DNA from: a bacterium
Lineage (GTDB): Bacteria > Patescibacteriota > Gracilibacteria > Peribacterales > Peribacteraceae
Direction of reading: 5' to 3'
DNA length: 44,020 nt
Assembly: GCA_027623015.1 (NCBI GenBank)
Contig: JAQBVR010000009.1
Location: forward strand, 1 to 44,020
In this document: piece after piece, positions 14,752 to 21,975 of the stretch
Layout of the letters: every line of letters begins with the position of its first letter
Position numbering within the stretch: position 1 is the stretch's first letter
The notes under the pieces: model-generated
Databases searched by the model: none
What the model saw: only the letters and a program-made list of their open reading frames with translations
Told to the model about the DNA's origin: nothing
Translations under genes and position numbers: made by a program

Positions 14752-15351
14752 ATGAAGACGTTCATGGCAACATTCTCACTCGTACTTTCTACTGCTCTCC
14801 TTGGAGCATGTACAACAACTATTACCGAAGAAGAAGACAGAGTATTACCTGAAGTAGAAGAAATGATGGATGAAGTCGCTGCAGCAGACACCGTTACTGC
14901 AGATATGGATGAAAGCTACATCGCATTTACAGGTACAAAAGGTGAAGAAAAAGTGCACGAAGGAAAGTTCAACCAATACACCTTTTCAATGAAGAGAGAG
15001 GAGGGAGAGCCAAAAAGCATCGAACTTGAAATAGGGATTGGCAGTATGGAAACAGAGATCGATGGACTGACAACGCACCTACTCTCAGAAGATTTCTTTG
15101 ACGCAGAGTCATTTCCTACAGCAACATTCAGTTCAAAAAGCATCGAGCCAGTCGTAGATAATACGTACACAGTCACTGGAAATCTTACGATGCATGGCGT
15201 GACAGAATCTGTCACTCTCGATGCAACAATCACTAGCGCTTACCTCACTTTGCGACATGTTCTTGACCGTACAACGTACGGTATAGGTGACCCTGAGGCA
15301 CTCGATACAGCTGTGCCACTCGATGTGAAGATCGTGTTTGAAACGAATTAG
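14752..15351 (+). CDS. YceI-like lipoprotein
   Basis: YceI proteins are lipocalin-like beta barrels that bind isoprenoid or other lipids outside the cytoplasm. The N-terminus is a lipoprotein signal with lipobox LLGAC (Cys20). An acidic Glu/Asp linker follows (25-52). The YceI domain (about 55-199) shows FTGTKGEEKVHEGKFN, the IDGLTTHLLSEDFFDAESFP motif, ATFSSKSI, and GNLTMHGVTESVTLDATI. Length is normal for a lipid-anchored member. It has its own promoter and lies next to the tRNA-Glu gene on the opposite strand. Confidence 0.88.
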   Translation: MKTFMATFSLVLSTALLGACTTTITEEEDRVLPEVEEMMDEVAAADTVTADMDESYIAFTGTKGEEKVHEGKFNQYTFSMKREEGEPKSIELEIGIGSMETEIDGLTTHLLSEDFFDAESFPTATFSSKSIEPVVDNTYTVTGNLTMHGVTESVTLDATITSAYLTLRHVLDRTTYGIGDPEALDTAVPLDVKIVFETN

Positions 15352-15381
15352 AGTCAAATCTGCTGTTATCAGTCATTGTTA

Positions 15382-15456
15382 TGGTAGCCCGTAGGGGAAT
15401 CGAACCCCTGTTTTCAGGATGAGAACCTGATATCCTAACCACTAGATGAACGGGCC
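15382..15456 (-). tRNA. tRNA-Glu (anticodon CTC)
   Basis: Read on the minus strand the sequence starts GGCCCGT and ends ACGGGCT, A, CCA, forming a 7-pair acceptor stem with one G-U pair at the end. The D arm is ATC TAGTGGTTA GGAT. The anticodon stem TCAGG/CCTGA encloses loop TTCTCAT, giving anticodon CTC. The T arm is GGGGT TCGATTC CCCTA (GGGG paired with CCCC). The CCA tail is encoded. Fold and identity are unambiguous. Confidence 0.96.
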
Positions 15457-15465
15457 AACTCGGGC

Positions 15466-15493
15466 AGTATAGGCAGGCGTGACAGACAAGCAA
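15466..15493 (-). promoter_or_regulatory. Promoter of tRNA-Glu
   Basis: Minus strand: TTGCTT (15488-15493), 16-base spacer, TATACT (15466-15471), nine bases before the tRNA 5' end. It overlaps the apparent GTG start of the plus-strand gene at 15479. Confidence 0.65.
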
Positions 15494-15826
15494 ACAAATA
15501 GACGCAATCATACTACTCATGATAACATCCAATTAATCTCAGATTCTGATAAAATCACATACTTCCTTCTACCTAGTGGTGCATTTCAAAGTTCAGCGGG
15601 GGCTTTATTCTTTCGAGTTAATATGATGGGTGCACTTCGGAAAATCATGACGTATGTAAGATCTAATTGCCACAGAGATAGTAATGACCGAGTATCCTCT
15701 CGTGTAAACGAGCGCAAACTCAATAGTATTATTGGTAATGCTAAAAAAACTAAGAGTTTTAACAATTTGGATAATGATCGTGATGAAAGTTTTGGAAAAC
15801 TTATCACTGAGCTTTCAAAGGAGTAG
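15479..15826 (+). CDS. Small protein upstream of Doc toxin, possible antitoxin
   Basis: A 115-residue open frame starts with GTG; in-frame ATGs at 15623 and 15626 are alternative starts giving about 67 residues. The second half is basic (MGALRKIMTYVRSNCHRDSN, then KLNSIIGNAKKTK) and the end is acidic (RDESFGKLITELSKE). The last codons are 12 bases before the Doc-like gene, the usual order for an antitoxin-toxin pair. I see no Phd/YefM-like fold and no recognised family, so the antitoxin role rests only on position. The GTG start overlaps the tRNA promoter, which makes the shorter form reasonable. Confidence 0.5.
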   Translation: MTDKQTNRRNHTTHDNIQLISDSDKITYFLLPSGAFQSSAGALFFRVNMMGALRKIMTYVRSNCHRDSNDRVSSRVNERKLNSIIGNAKKTKSFNNLDNDRDESFGKLITELSKE

Positions 15827-15837
15827 TGTAATAGCCG

Positions 15838-16236
15838 ATGGCTATTGTTTATCTAAGCATTGAAGATTGTAAAACTAGGTGTTTCCCCTATATCAGAAAT
15901 CACCTATATCATGAGTCTGTACCTGAATATGAAACAGATGAAAAAGGTGTAGGAAAGCTTAGTTCTGCTTTAGATTTTTTCCAAAACGATGAGCTGTATC
16001 CAACCTTCTTTCACAAAGCTGCTTATATGTTTTGTTCTATTTCCAATAGTCATGCTTTTGTGAATGGAAACAAAAAATTAGCAGCAACAGTATTACGATA
16101 TTTTTTAGCTGACAACCATGTTAAAGCCTTGGAAACAACCACAGAATCATGGAAAGAGTTAACTAATATTTTCTTTCCTAGTTACGAATGGAAATCTATT
16201 GATGTAGGTGACCCCCTTCTACACCCTGCTATATAA
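15838..16236 (+). CDS. doc: Doc/Fic family toxin-like protein
   Basis: Doc toxins phosphorylate EF-Tu; other Fic proteins AMPylate targets. The 132 residues are the right length for Doc. The Fic-type motif HAFVNGNKKLA (about residues 74-84) has the catalytic His, Phe, the Asn-Gly-Asn anion hole and a basic pair where Doc has Lys-Arg. FHKAAYMFCSISNSHAF matches the helix before the motif. Asn replaces the acidic residue of AMPylating Fic proteins, which is nearer to Doc. It directly follows the 115-residue gene and lies beside a tRNA gene and an IS remnant, a common setting for transferred toxin modules. The target is not known. Confidence 0.8.
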   Translation: MAIVYLSIEDCKTRCFPYIRNHLYHESVPEYETDEKGVGKLSSALDFFQNDELYPTFFHKAAYMFCSISNSHAFVNGNKKLAATVLRYFLADNHVKALETTTESWKELTNIFFPSYEWKSIDVGDPLLHPAI

Positions 16237-16412
16237 TCTATCTCTTATCGCAGCAGATAGCCAACTTAGGCCAGGTATAGATTTTGATCAGTGTAAAGGG
16301 ATTCTAAGTATGTTGTTCAAGGCTATCTTTGAAGTGGAAAAACAACTGAATCATAAGTTCCATTCCCACTAGGCATGAACAAGCTCCAGCCTAGCCAAAT
16401 ACGGGCTACCAC

Positions 16413-16877
16413 CTACGCATGATGATACCCACTCGCCTTCTGGATCTGCTGTGCACGATAGAGTTGTTCCAAAAACAACAGTCTGCATAACTCATGCGGG
16501 AGTGTCATATCACTGAGTGACATCTGACTTCCTTTAGACCGTACGGCATCGTTCAAACCAAACGCACCACCAAGCACGAAGATGATCTGCTCTCCGAGGT
16601 CTTGTGCATCGGAGATAAGCGAAGCGAAGTCTACAGAGGTACGCTGCTTACCACGCTCATCTAAAACGTAGATAACACCTTTACGCTTCTCGAGTGCATC
16701 CACCAAACGACCACACTCTTCTTCTCGCTGCCTCGAAGGATCTTTCTCCTTACTTGCAGGAAGCTCGACGATGTCGAGCCCGATGTCGTGCGCTAAACGA
16801 AGTCCATACTCTTCGCATCCTTCGCGAAGCCAAGAGGACTTGATGTGGCCTATACAGAGAAGAGTGATATTTTTCAT
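16413..16877 (-). CDS. rlmH: 23S rRNA (pseudouridine1915-N3)-methyltransferase RlmH
   Basis: RlmH is a small SPOUT methyltransferase acting on Psi1915 in helix 69 of 70S ribosomes. Expected elements: ITLLCIGHIKSSWLREGCEE at the N-terminus, YVLDERGKQRTSVDFA, IIFVLGGAFGLNDAV (the SAM-binding trefoil loop), and LSDMTLPHELCRLLFLEQLY with RAQQIQKASGYHHA at the C-terminus. Length of 154 residues is normal. It follows the RlmD-type gene on the same strand after a short heptamer-rich gap. Confidence 0.97.
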   Translation of the reverse strand: MKNITLLCIGHIKSSWLREGCEEYGLRLAHDIGLDIVELPASKEKDPSRQREEECGRLVDALEKRKGVIYVLDERGKQRTSVDFASLISDAQDLGEQIIFVLGGAFGLNDAVRSKGSQMSLSDMTLPHELCRLLFLEQLYRAQQIQKASGYHHA

Positions 16878-16886
16878 GATTATCTT

Positions 16887-16907
16887 TTGTATCTTGGGAT
16901 TTGGGAT
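16887..16907. repeat. Short heptamer array
   Basis: TGTATCT, TTGGGAT, TTGGGAT in the gap between the RNA methyltransferase genes. Only two units are exact, so this is a weak member of the family. Confidence 0.5.
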
Positions 16908-16915
16908 TTTATAGA

Positions 16916-18367
16916 TTATTTCCTCTGAAGAACACTAACAGTCTCTATGTGTCCTGTGTGAGGGAACATATCTACGGGTTGTACTGTACGGAGTTCGTAA
17001 CCGTTCTTCAGGAAGAAGCCAAGGTCTCGAGCAAATGTTGCCGTGTTACAGGAGACGTAGACGATCTTCTGTGGCTTATGTGCGATGACTGCCTCACAAG
17101 CAGCTGGGTGGAGACCTGCACGAGGAGGATCCACAATCACAACGCTGAAGTCGTACTTACCTCCAGGCTTGAGCTGCTGTGCGAGTACCTGTTCTGTACG
17201 TCCTTTGTAGAAGCTGATGTTTCCGATGCGGTTTTTCCCTGCACTTCGTAGTGCATCGTCTATTGCCATCGGATGACTCTCTATACCCACAACTTTTTCA
17301 CAAAATCGAGAGAGATACTGACCGATGGTTCCCATACCACAGTATGCATCGAGGACAACATCACGAGGATCTAAGTCCGCTCCCACGCGGATAGCATCGT
17401 ACAACTTCTCCGCACCAAGCGTGTTCGTCTGGAAGAAGGAGAATGGGGAGATGTCGAATGTGAGATCGAAGAGCCTCTCAGAGATGGTGCTGCCACCCAC
17501 AAGTGTGTGAATGTTTGGTGTCTCTGGACGCTCGCGGTTCCCCATGTTTTCTATAACAAGGAGGGACTTCATACCAGAACGACCACTAAAACGCATGAAG
17601 TGCTGGAAAAGTGGTTCAAGTTCTTTCTTCCGTGCTTTCACGACGAACGCAAGCATCTCTTCTCCAGTCTGCACTCCTCTACGGAGAAGTAGAGAGCGCA
17701 ACATACCACGTTGTGTCTTGGGGTTAAAAACAGGGAGATTGACCTCCGTCATAAACCGACGCACGTCACTAAGAAGTGCTGAAAGCTGTTCATTATAGAG
17801 GTGACACTCTGTGACAGGCATGACAGTTGTCCATTCTCCAGGTTGATGAAATCCAATTGTTGGCCCTTCATCGAAGTAGATCTTCTTACCGCCTTTATCT
17901 TCGCTACGCATAGTTTCATATCCAAAGCTCATCTCTAACTTATTACGATAGTTGAAGATCTGTGGGCTTGGTATGATCTTCAGCACACGCCCTGCAAGTT
18001 CAGCTCGTATCTCAGCATCGACAGGTGTCAGGTGCTCCAACGTTTCACGAACGATGTCCTCTTTGTATTTAATCTGCTTGTCGTAGGGAAGATTTTGCCA
18101 AACACATCCTCCACAATCATGAAAGTGCTTACAACGAGGCATAACTTCATCCATAGCCTTTTTGACGACTTTTAGCACCTTCGCCTCACAGAATCCTTCT
18201 TTTCGCTTTGTGATGCTAATTTCAACCTTTTGACCGGGTATAGAACCGGGGATAAAGACTGCCAAATCGTCTATACGAGCTAACCCTGCCCCTCCATGAG
18301 TCAGTTTCTCAATTGTAACGGTGTGAAGCTGTCCGACACAGACAGCATTGTTATCAGTAGTTGACAT
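16916..18367 (-). CDS. rlmD: TrmA/RlmD-family RNA uracil-C5 methyltransferase
   Basis: These enzymes add a methyl group to C5 of uridine in rRNA or tRNA. Residues 8-68 are a TRAM RNA-binding domain (IEKLTHGGAGLARIDDLAVF, IPGQKVEISI). Cysteines in PRCKHFHDCGGCVWQNL are placed to bind a [4Fe-4S] cluster with a further Cys. The catalytic domain has QTNTLGAEKLYDAI, DAYCGMGTIGQYL (SAM), VIVDPPRAGLHP, and YVSCNTATFARDL, where the Cys is the nucleophile. Length of 483 is normal. RlmD is the closest name, but RlmCD-type specificity cannot be excluded. Its start codon overlaps the -35 box of the divergent zincin gene. Confidence 0.9.
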   Translation of the reverse strand: MSTTDNNAVCVGQLHTVTIEKLTHGGAGLARIDDLAVFIPGSIPGQKVEISITKRKEGFCEAKVLKVVKKAMDEVMPRCKHFHDCGGCVWQNLPYDKQIKYKEDIVRETLEHLTPVDAEIRAELAGRVLKIIPSPQIFNYRNKLEMSFGYETMRSEDKGGKKIYFDEGPTIGFHQPGEWTTVMPVTECHLYNEQLSALLSDVRRFMTEVNLPVFNPKTQRGMLRSLLLRRGVQTGEEMLAFVVKARKKELEPLFQHFMRFSGRSGMKSLLVIENMGNRERPETPNIHTLVGGSTISERLFDLTFDISPFSFFQTNTLGAEKLYDAIRVGADLDPRDVVLDAYCGMGTIGQYLSRFCEKVVGIESHPMAIDDALRSAGKNRIGNISFYKGRTEQVLAQQLKPGGKYDFSVVIVDPPRAGLHPAACEAVIAHKPQKIVYVSCNTATFARDLGFFLKNGYELRTVQPVDMFPHTGHIETVSVLQRK

Positions 18368-18389
18368 TGCTGTGGTATTGTAGTATAAA
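18361..18389 (+). promoter_or_regulatory. Strong promoter of the zincin gene
   Basis: Consensus -35 TTGACA (18361-18366), 17-base spacer, -10 TATAAA (18384-18389), 22 bases before the ATG at 18412. It is the best sigma-70 match in the window. Its -35 box covers the start codon of the divergent methyltransferase. Confidence 0.8.
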
Positions 18390-18411
18390 TACTCTCCTTT
18401 TAGTACGTCAT

Positions 18412-19263
18412 ATGCGCGAAACGTTCCTCATCCTCATCACCAGTGGCCTTCTCCTAAGCGGTAGCACGCACATCGACGTGTTGACGCAATCTATTGTACC
18501 AGAGGCAGAGGCTTCCGCAAGTAATGCAAACGAAGAAATACAACATGCAGCACTAAAAGATAGTGTTGCAAGCCGTCGCTATAAGCGACTTCTCCATAAC
18601 CGCGGAGAGCAGTTTAAGGCTATCGCCAATACGCCAAAGATCCACCCTGCAGTACAGAGTGACGACATCTTGATGAAACACCAGATCATCGTAAGTGAAG
18701 CACTCTATAAGATGCCTGTACGTTGCCAGAGTGCGCTGGAAAACTTCTACGTACGCTACGACAATCCCGAGCACCGTGGCCTAGGTGGTAAGTCTACAAT
18801 CATCCTCACAGGTGGTGTAGGAGATGATGAGTTCCGTGCCCTCTTCCTTCATGAGTTTGGTCATATGGTAGACCTTGGTTGCCTTCAAGGGACACAAGAT
18901 GCTGGTGTCAGCATTTTTAGAGACGGTGATGAGATCATGTTCAACAACGACCCGAGTGTCAGCTTCTATGCGATCTCTTGGAAAAACAACGAAACTCACC
19001 ATGACGGTATTACTGATCTAGACTTTGTATCTGGATATGCAAACTGGGATATGTTTGAAGACTTCGCCGAAAGCTTTACGTACTACTCTCTCCACCGACG
19101 TGCGTTTTATAACCGTGCACTTGAAAACCCAATACTTGCCAAAAAGTACAACTGGTTCGTTCGCAACCTACCTGAGCTACAGGTCTCTGCACAGACAGAG
19201 CATGTGTGGGCAGGACAGATCCCATGGGATACAACGAAGCTTGCGTATAACTGGCTGAAATAA
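18412..19263 (+). CDS. Secreted HExxH zinc metallopeptidase
   Basis: The ATG at 18412 (MRETFLIL) fits the promoter and gives a signal peptide over residues 1-20 or so; the longer frame would start upstream of the -10 box. The zincin motif HEFGH is at 147-151, after the strand STIILTGGVGDDEFRALFL. A later conserved-looking helix, MFEDFAESFTYYSL (about 214-227), supplies Glu216 or Glu220 as a third zinc ligand, as in gluzincins. I cannot assign a named peptidase family. The protein probably acts outside the membrane. It is followed by the polysaccharide-related genes 23 bases later, which may share the transcript. Confidence 0.75.
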   Translation: MRETFLILITSGLLLSGSTHIDVLTQSIVPEAEASASNANEEIQHAALKDSVASRRYKRLLHNRGEQFKAIANTPKIHPAVQSDDILMKHQIIVSEALYKMPVRCQSALENFYVRYDNPEHRGLGGKSTIILTGGVGDDEFRALFLHEFGHMVDLGCLQGTQDAGVSIFRDGDEIMFNNDPSVSFYAISWKNNETHHDGITDLDFVSGYANWDMFEDFAESFTYYSLHRRAFYNRALENPILAKKYNWFVRNLPELQVSAQTEHVWAGQIPWDTTKLAYNWLK

Positions 19264-19286
19264 CACCGCATTGCTATCATCTCACC

Positions 19287-20093
19287 ATGCAGCGTTACCG
19301 CACCCTCCTCAACGTATGGCTCCTCAGTGATATAGCTCTCTTTCTGGGTGCATACGCCTTAGCCTACTTCTGTCGTGTAGGCTGGATACTCTCTACAGAC
19401 TTCCCGTTCGATACACACATGACTGTAGCGGCTATCATCGCTCCTTTTTGGCTGATCGTCCTGATAACCACACGCACATTTAGCCTCACACGTAACCAAT
19501 CAACACTCCGTAACTTCGCATACATCATCTATGCCGCAGTGATGGGCACTGCCCTCTTCACCCTGACATACTACTTCCTCTATGGAGCATTCTTCAGTCG
19601 CCTACTCTTAGTCTACGCCATAGCATATACGATCCTCTTTACCATCGTCTGGCATATCCTATTCGAAAAACTCATGCGCAGTGCTCTACGCAAAGACCCT
19701 GCGGTATTTCGAGCACTCATCATAGGAGTCACACGTGAGTCCAAAAGACTGATCAAAACTCTCAACGAGACAAAGAACCCCATCACTCCTGTAGCTATTC
19801 TCGATGGACGTGGAAGCAAAGACAAAGACATCGATGGTGTTCCTGTAAAAGGAAAACTCAACAAGCTCGAAGAGGTACTCCAAGAAGACAAGATCACACA
19901 CCTGATCCAATGTAGCGACCTAGAGCAGTCTCTCAACCTCCTCGGCGCGTGTCGTAAGCAAGGCATCACCTACATTCTCCTACCATCTGTACTTGGTATC
20001 GTAGAACGTGATGAGCGCGTAGAGTCTCTAGAAGGACAACCCGTGACTATGGTCGCTCCAAAAGAAGGATGGTGGACGTGGTTTTTTCGTTAA
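19287..20093 (+). CDS. Sugar-transferase N-terminal half (4TM and CoA-binding-like domain), no catalytic domain
   Basis: The protein matches the N-terminal half of WbaP/WcaJ-type polyisoprenyl-phosphate hexose-1-phosphate transferases. Four membrane helices lie in residues 8-135 (LSDIALFLGAYALAYFCRVG is the first). A Rossmann-like domain follows (RALIIGVTRESKRLIKTLNE, VAILDGRGSKDKDIDGVPVKG, HLIQCS, GITYILLPSVLGIVE). It stops at residue 268, just where the catalytic sugar-transferase domain should begin. No such domain lies in the next 1 kb. It is either a natural solo regulator, or its catalytic partner lies elsewhere. The next gene is a sugar nucleotidyltransferase. Confidence 0.8.
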   Translation: MQRYRTLLNVWLLSDIALFLGAYALAYFCRVGWILSTDFPFDTHMTVAAIIAPFWLIVLITTRTFSLTRNQSTLRNFAYIIYAAVMGTALFTLTYYFLYGAFFSRLLLVYAIAYTILFTIVWHILFEKLMRSALRKDPAVFRALIIGVTRESKRLIKTLNETKNPITPVAILDGRGSKDKDIDGVPVKGKLNKLEEVLQEDKITHLIQCSDLEQSLNLLGACRKQGITYILLPSVLGIVERDERVESLEGQPVTMVAPKEGWWTWFFR

Positions 20094-20195
20094 ACGGAGC
20101 CAAGGGTACCTACATATTTTACCTTGGACCCTTTGGCAACCATTGGTACCTTTCACGCTTTCAGTTATCTCAATATTCATTCATACTCATTATCA

Positions 20196-21179
20196 ATGAG
20201 AGCCTTCATCCTCGCCGGCGGATTTGCAACTCGCCTTTGGCCACTCACAGAAAAAAGAGCCAAGCCGCTGCTTCCACTAGCAGGCAAGCCTCTTGTATCA
20301 CATCTTGTAGAACAGATCCCTGCAGAAGTCCCTGTCACTGTCAGTACCAATGCAGCACTTAGGGAAGGGTTTGAAGAATGGAAAGCCACGATGAACCGTC
20401 CTAACCTTACGATCATCGTCGAAGACACAAAGAATGATGACCATAAAGTCGGAGCCCTTGGAGCTACAGCACAGTGGATAGAGCAAGAAAGTATAGATGA
20501 TGACATCCTTCTCCTCACAGGAGATAACTACTGTGGATTTTCCATCCCTGACTTTCTGCAAAGTGCTACAGCTGGAGTACCACTTGTCGCTGTACATGAC
20601 CTCCAAGACAAGCAAAAGGCTAGTGCCTTCGGTACCGTGATCATCGAAGAACTCAGAACTCAGAACTCAGAACTCAGAACATCAAATGTCATAGGATTCG
20701 AAGAAAAACCAAAAGAACCAAAGACATCTCTTGTCAGCACAGGATGCTCACTCCTTCCTAAGGAAGCGCTTTCAACAGTAAAAGAATATGCAAAGCAACA
20801 CCCAGACAACGTCGGAGGGATCTTCGAAGAGTTTTTGAGACGATCTATCCCCGTCGAATGCTACACGTTTTCCGAACCATGGTTCGACATCGGGTCTTTC
20901 GATGCGTATCTAGAGGCATCTCAGGCACTGACAGGAGAGAATGTCGTGCTAAATGAACACGTCACGTTCGAGAACAACACTTGTGAGGGCTCTGTTGTCA
21001 TCGGAAAAGGCTCATCTGTACAGAACTCTGAGCTACGGAACGTTATCGTCTTCGAAAACTGCGATATAGACGACTGTATCCTCGAAAATTGCATTATCGA
21101 TAATAGCTGCATACTGAAAGGAATAGAGCTCAATGGGAAGATGCTCAGGGCTGACACTCAACTAACAAGCAAGCTGTGA
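20196..21179 (+). CDS. Sugar-1-phosphate nucleotidyltransferase
   Basis: Makes NDP-sugars from NTP and sugar-1-phosphate. I use the ATG at 20196, which gives the canonical start MRAFILAGGFATRLWPLTEK with the G-x-G-T-R loop (here GGFATR) and PKPLLP-like KAKPLLPLAGKP. Further elements: LLLTGDNYCGF (metal Asp), FGTVIIEE, IGFEEKPKEP, STGCSLLPKEAL, and WFDIGSFDAYLEA. The C-terminal 75 residues are a short hexapeptide-type beta helix (VVIGKGSSVQNSELRNVIVF). A heptamer array encodes the loop EELRTQNSELRTSN before the EEKP motif. Donor base and sugar cannot be decided from sequence. Confidence 0.9.
   Translation: MRAFILAGGFATRLWPLTEKRAKPLLPLAGKPLVSHLVEQIPAEVPVTVSTNAALREGFEEWKATMNRPNLTIIVEDTKNDDHKVGALGATAQWIEQESIDDDILLLTGDNYCGFSIPDFLQSATAGVPLVAVHDLQDKQKASAFGTVIIEELRTQNSELRTSNVIGFEEKPKEPKTSLVSTGCSLLPKEALSTVKEYAKQHPDNVGGIFEEFLRRSIPVECYTFSEPWFDIGSFDAYLEASQALTGENVVLNEHVTFENNTCEGSVVIGKGSSVQNSELRNVIVFENCDIDDCILENCIIDNSCILKGIELNGKMLRADTQLTSKL
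20649..20683 (+). repeat. Heptamer array inside the nucleotidyltransferase gene
   Basis: Four exact GAACTCA units and a fifth, GAACATC. They encode a polar surface loop just before the IGFEEKP motif. Confidence 0.95.
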
Positions 21180-21198
21180 GCTATATATTCTTCGTATG

Positions 21199-21263
21199 AG
21201 AAAATTCCAAAATACTGATACTAGCCCCTCTTTGGAATTTGATATTTGGAATTTCATCTTTTT
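21199..21263. repeat. Inverted AT-rich repeat with heptamer units
   Basis: Left arm AAAATTCCAAAATAC near 21201. Right arm has GGAATTT, GATATTT, GGAATTT near 21232-21255. The arms are complementary over GAAATTCCAAA-like sequence. It lies between the nucleotidyltransferase and the SecD-like lipoprotein genes. Confidence 0.65.
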
Positions 21264-21311
21264 AAAGGTATTTATTTCCAATTATATTGAGTTTCCCTAC
21301 ACTCTTATTCG

Positions 21312-21968
21312 ATGAAACGTTTTCTTGTATCACTGGCACTCGTACCACTTTTGGTGGCCTGTGGAAATGCTTCTGTTACATTCGTCGTAACGACAGATGT
21401 AGAACAAACAGAACGAAAGGTTCAGATACTCTCTGCAGGTCTCCGTGTCATAGAGAGGCGGATGGCAAGTATGGGAGAAGAATTGATCAATCTAGACCTT
21501 AGAAATACAGATACTGGTGCTGAGATCGATATCGCTGTTGCTAACCAAGAGCCTATCGATAGCCTTGTCGATGTCATGACAGAGCCATTTAACCTTCGCA
21601 TCATGAAAGAATCTGGACAAGAAGACGCTCAGATCGTTGTAGAGGGACATGGTGGATTTATTAATACTCCTGTAAACGAAATGCACATAGATTGGCTCCA
21701 TGCAGCCGAAGAGCCAGGTGGCAAAGGAAGAATAACCATCACCTTTACAGACGAAGGTCGCGAACTCATGAGTGATGTGTTTAAAGAAAATATAGGTAAG
21801 TCCATTGGCCTCTTTGTCCGCAATCAACTCGTTTCCAAACTGCTTGTAGAAACCGATAAGGTCCTCGATGACATCATCATTACAGATATACCAACAGTGC
21901 AACTTGCAAATGTCTTTGCTGATGATATGAACGTTGGCCTACACGCAACATTCATAACACTTCCTTAA
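21312..21968 (+). CDS. SecD-like lipoprotein (soluble head region without membrane channel part)
   Basis: A lipoprotein signal ends in LLVAC (Cys17). The rest resembles the exported region of SecD. LSAGLRVIERRMASMGEE parallels SIRTVIERRINALGVSE in the SecD encoded next door. ITFTDEGRELMSDVF and NIGKSIGLFVRNQLVSKLLV parallel the SecD segments INFDDEGADLFQEL and NINKRIAIFVGGTLVSAPTV. The last residues (IPTVQLANVFADDMNVG) match the part just before the first SecD transmembrane helix after the head. All later SecD membrane helices are absent. It is only seven bases before secD and so almost surely cotranscribed. It may be an accessory to the SecD head or a decayed duplicate; the clean lipobox favours a functional protein. 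Confidence 0.8.
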   Translation: MKRFLVSLALVPLLVACGNASVTFVVTTDVEQTERKVQILSAGLRVIERRMASMGEELINLDLRNTDTGAEIDIAVANQEPIDSLVDVMTEPFNLRIMKESGQEDAQIVVEGHGGFINTPVNEMHIDWLHAAEEPGGKGRITITFTDEGRELMSDVFKENIGKSIGLFVRNQLVSKLLVETDKVLDDIIITDIPTVQLANVFADDMNVGLHATFITLP

Positions 21969-21975
21969 GGTTATC

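Noticed and set aside
20124-20195. 24-residue extension of the nucleotidyltransferase
   Set aside because: The family starts at MRAFILAGG; the extension translates an AT-rich leader.
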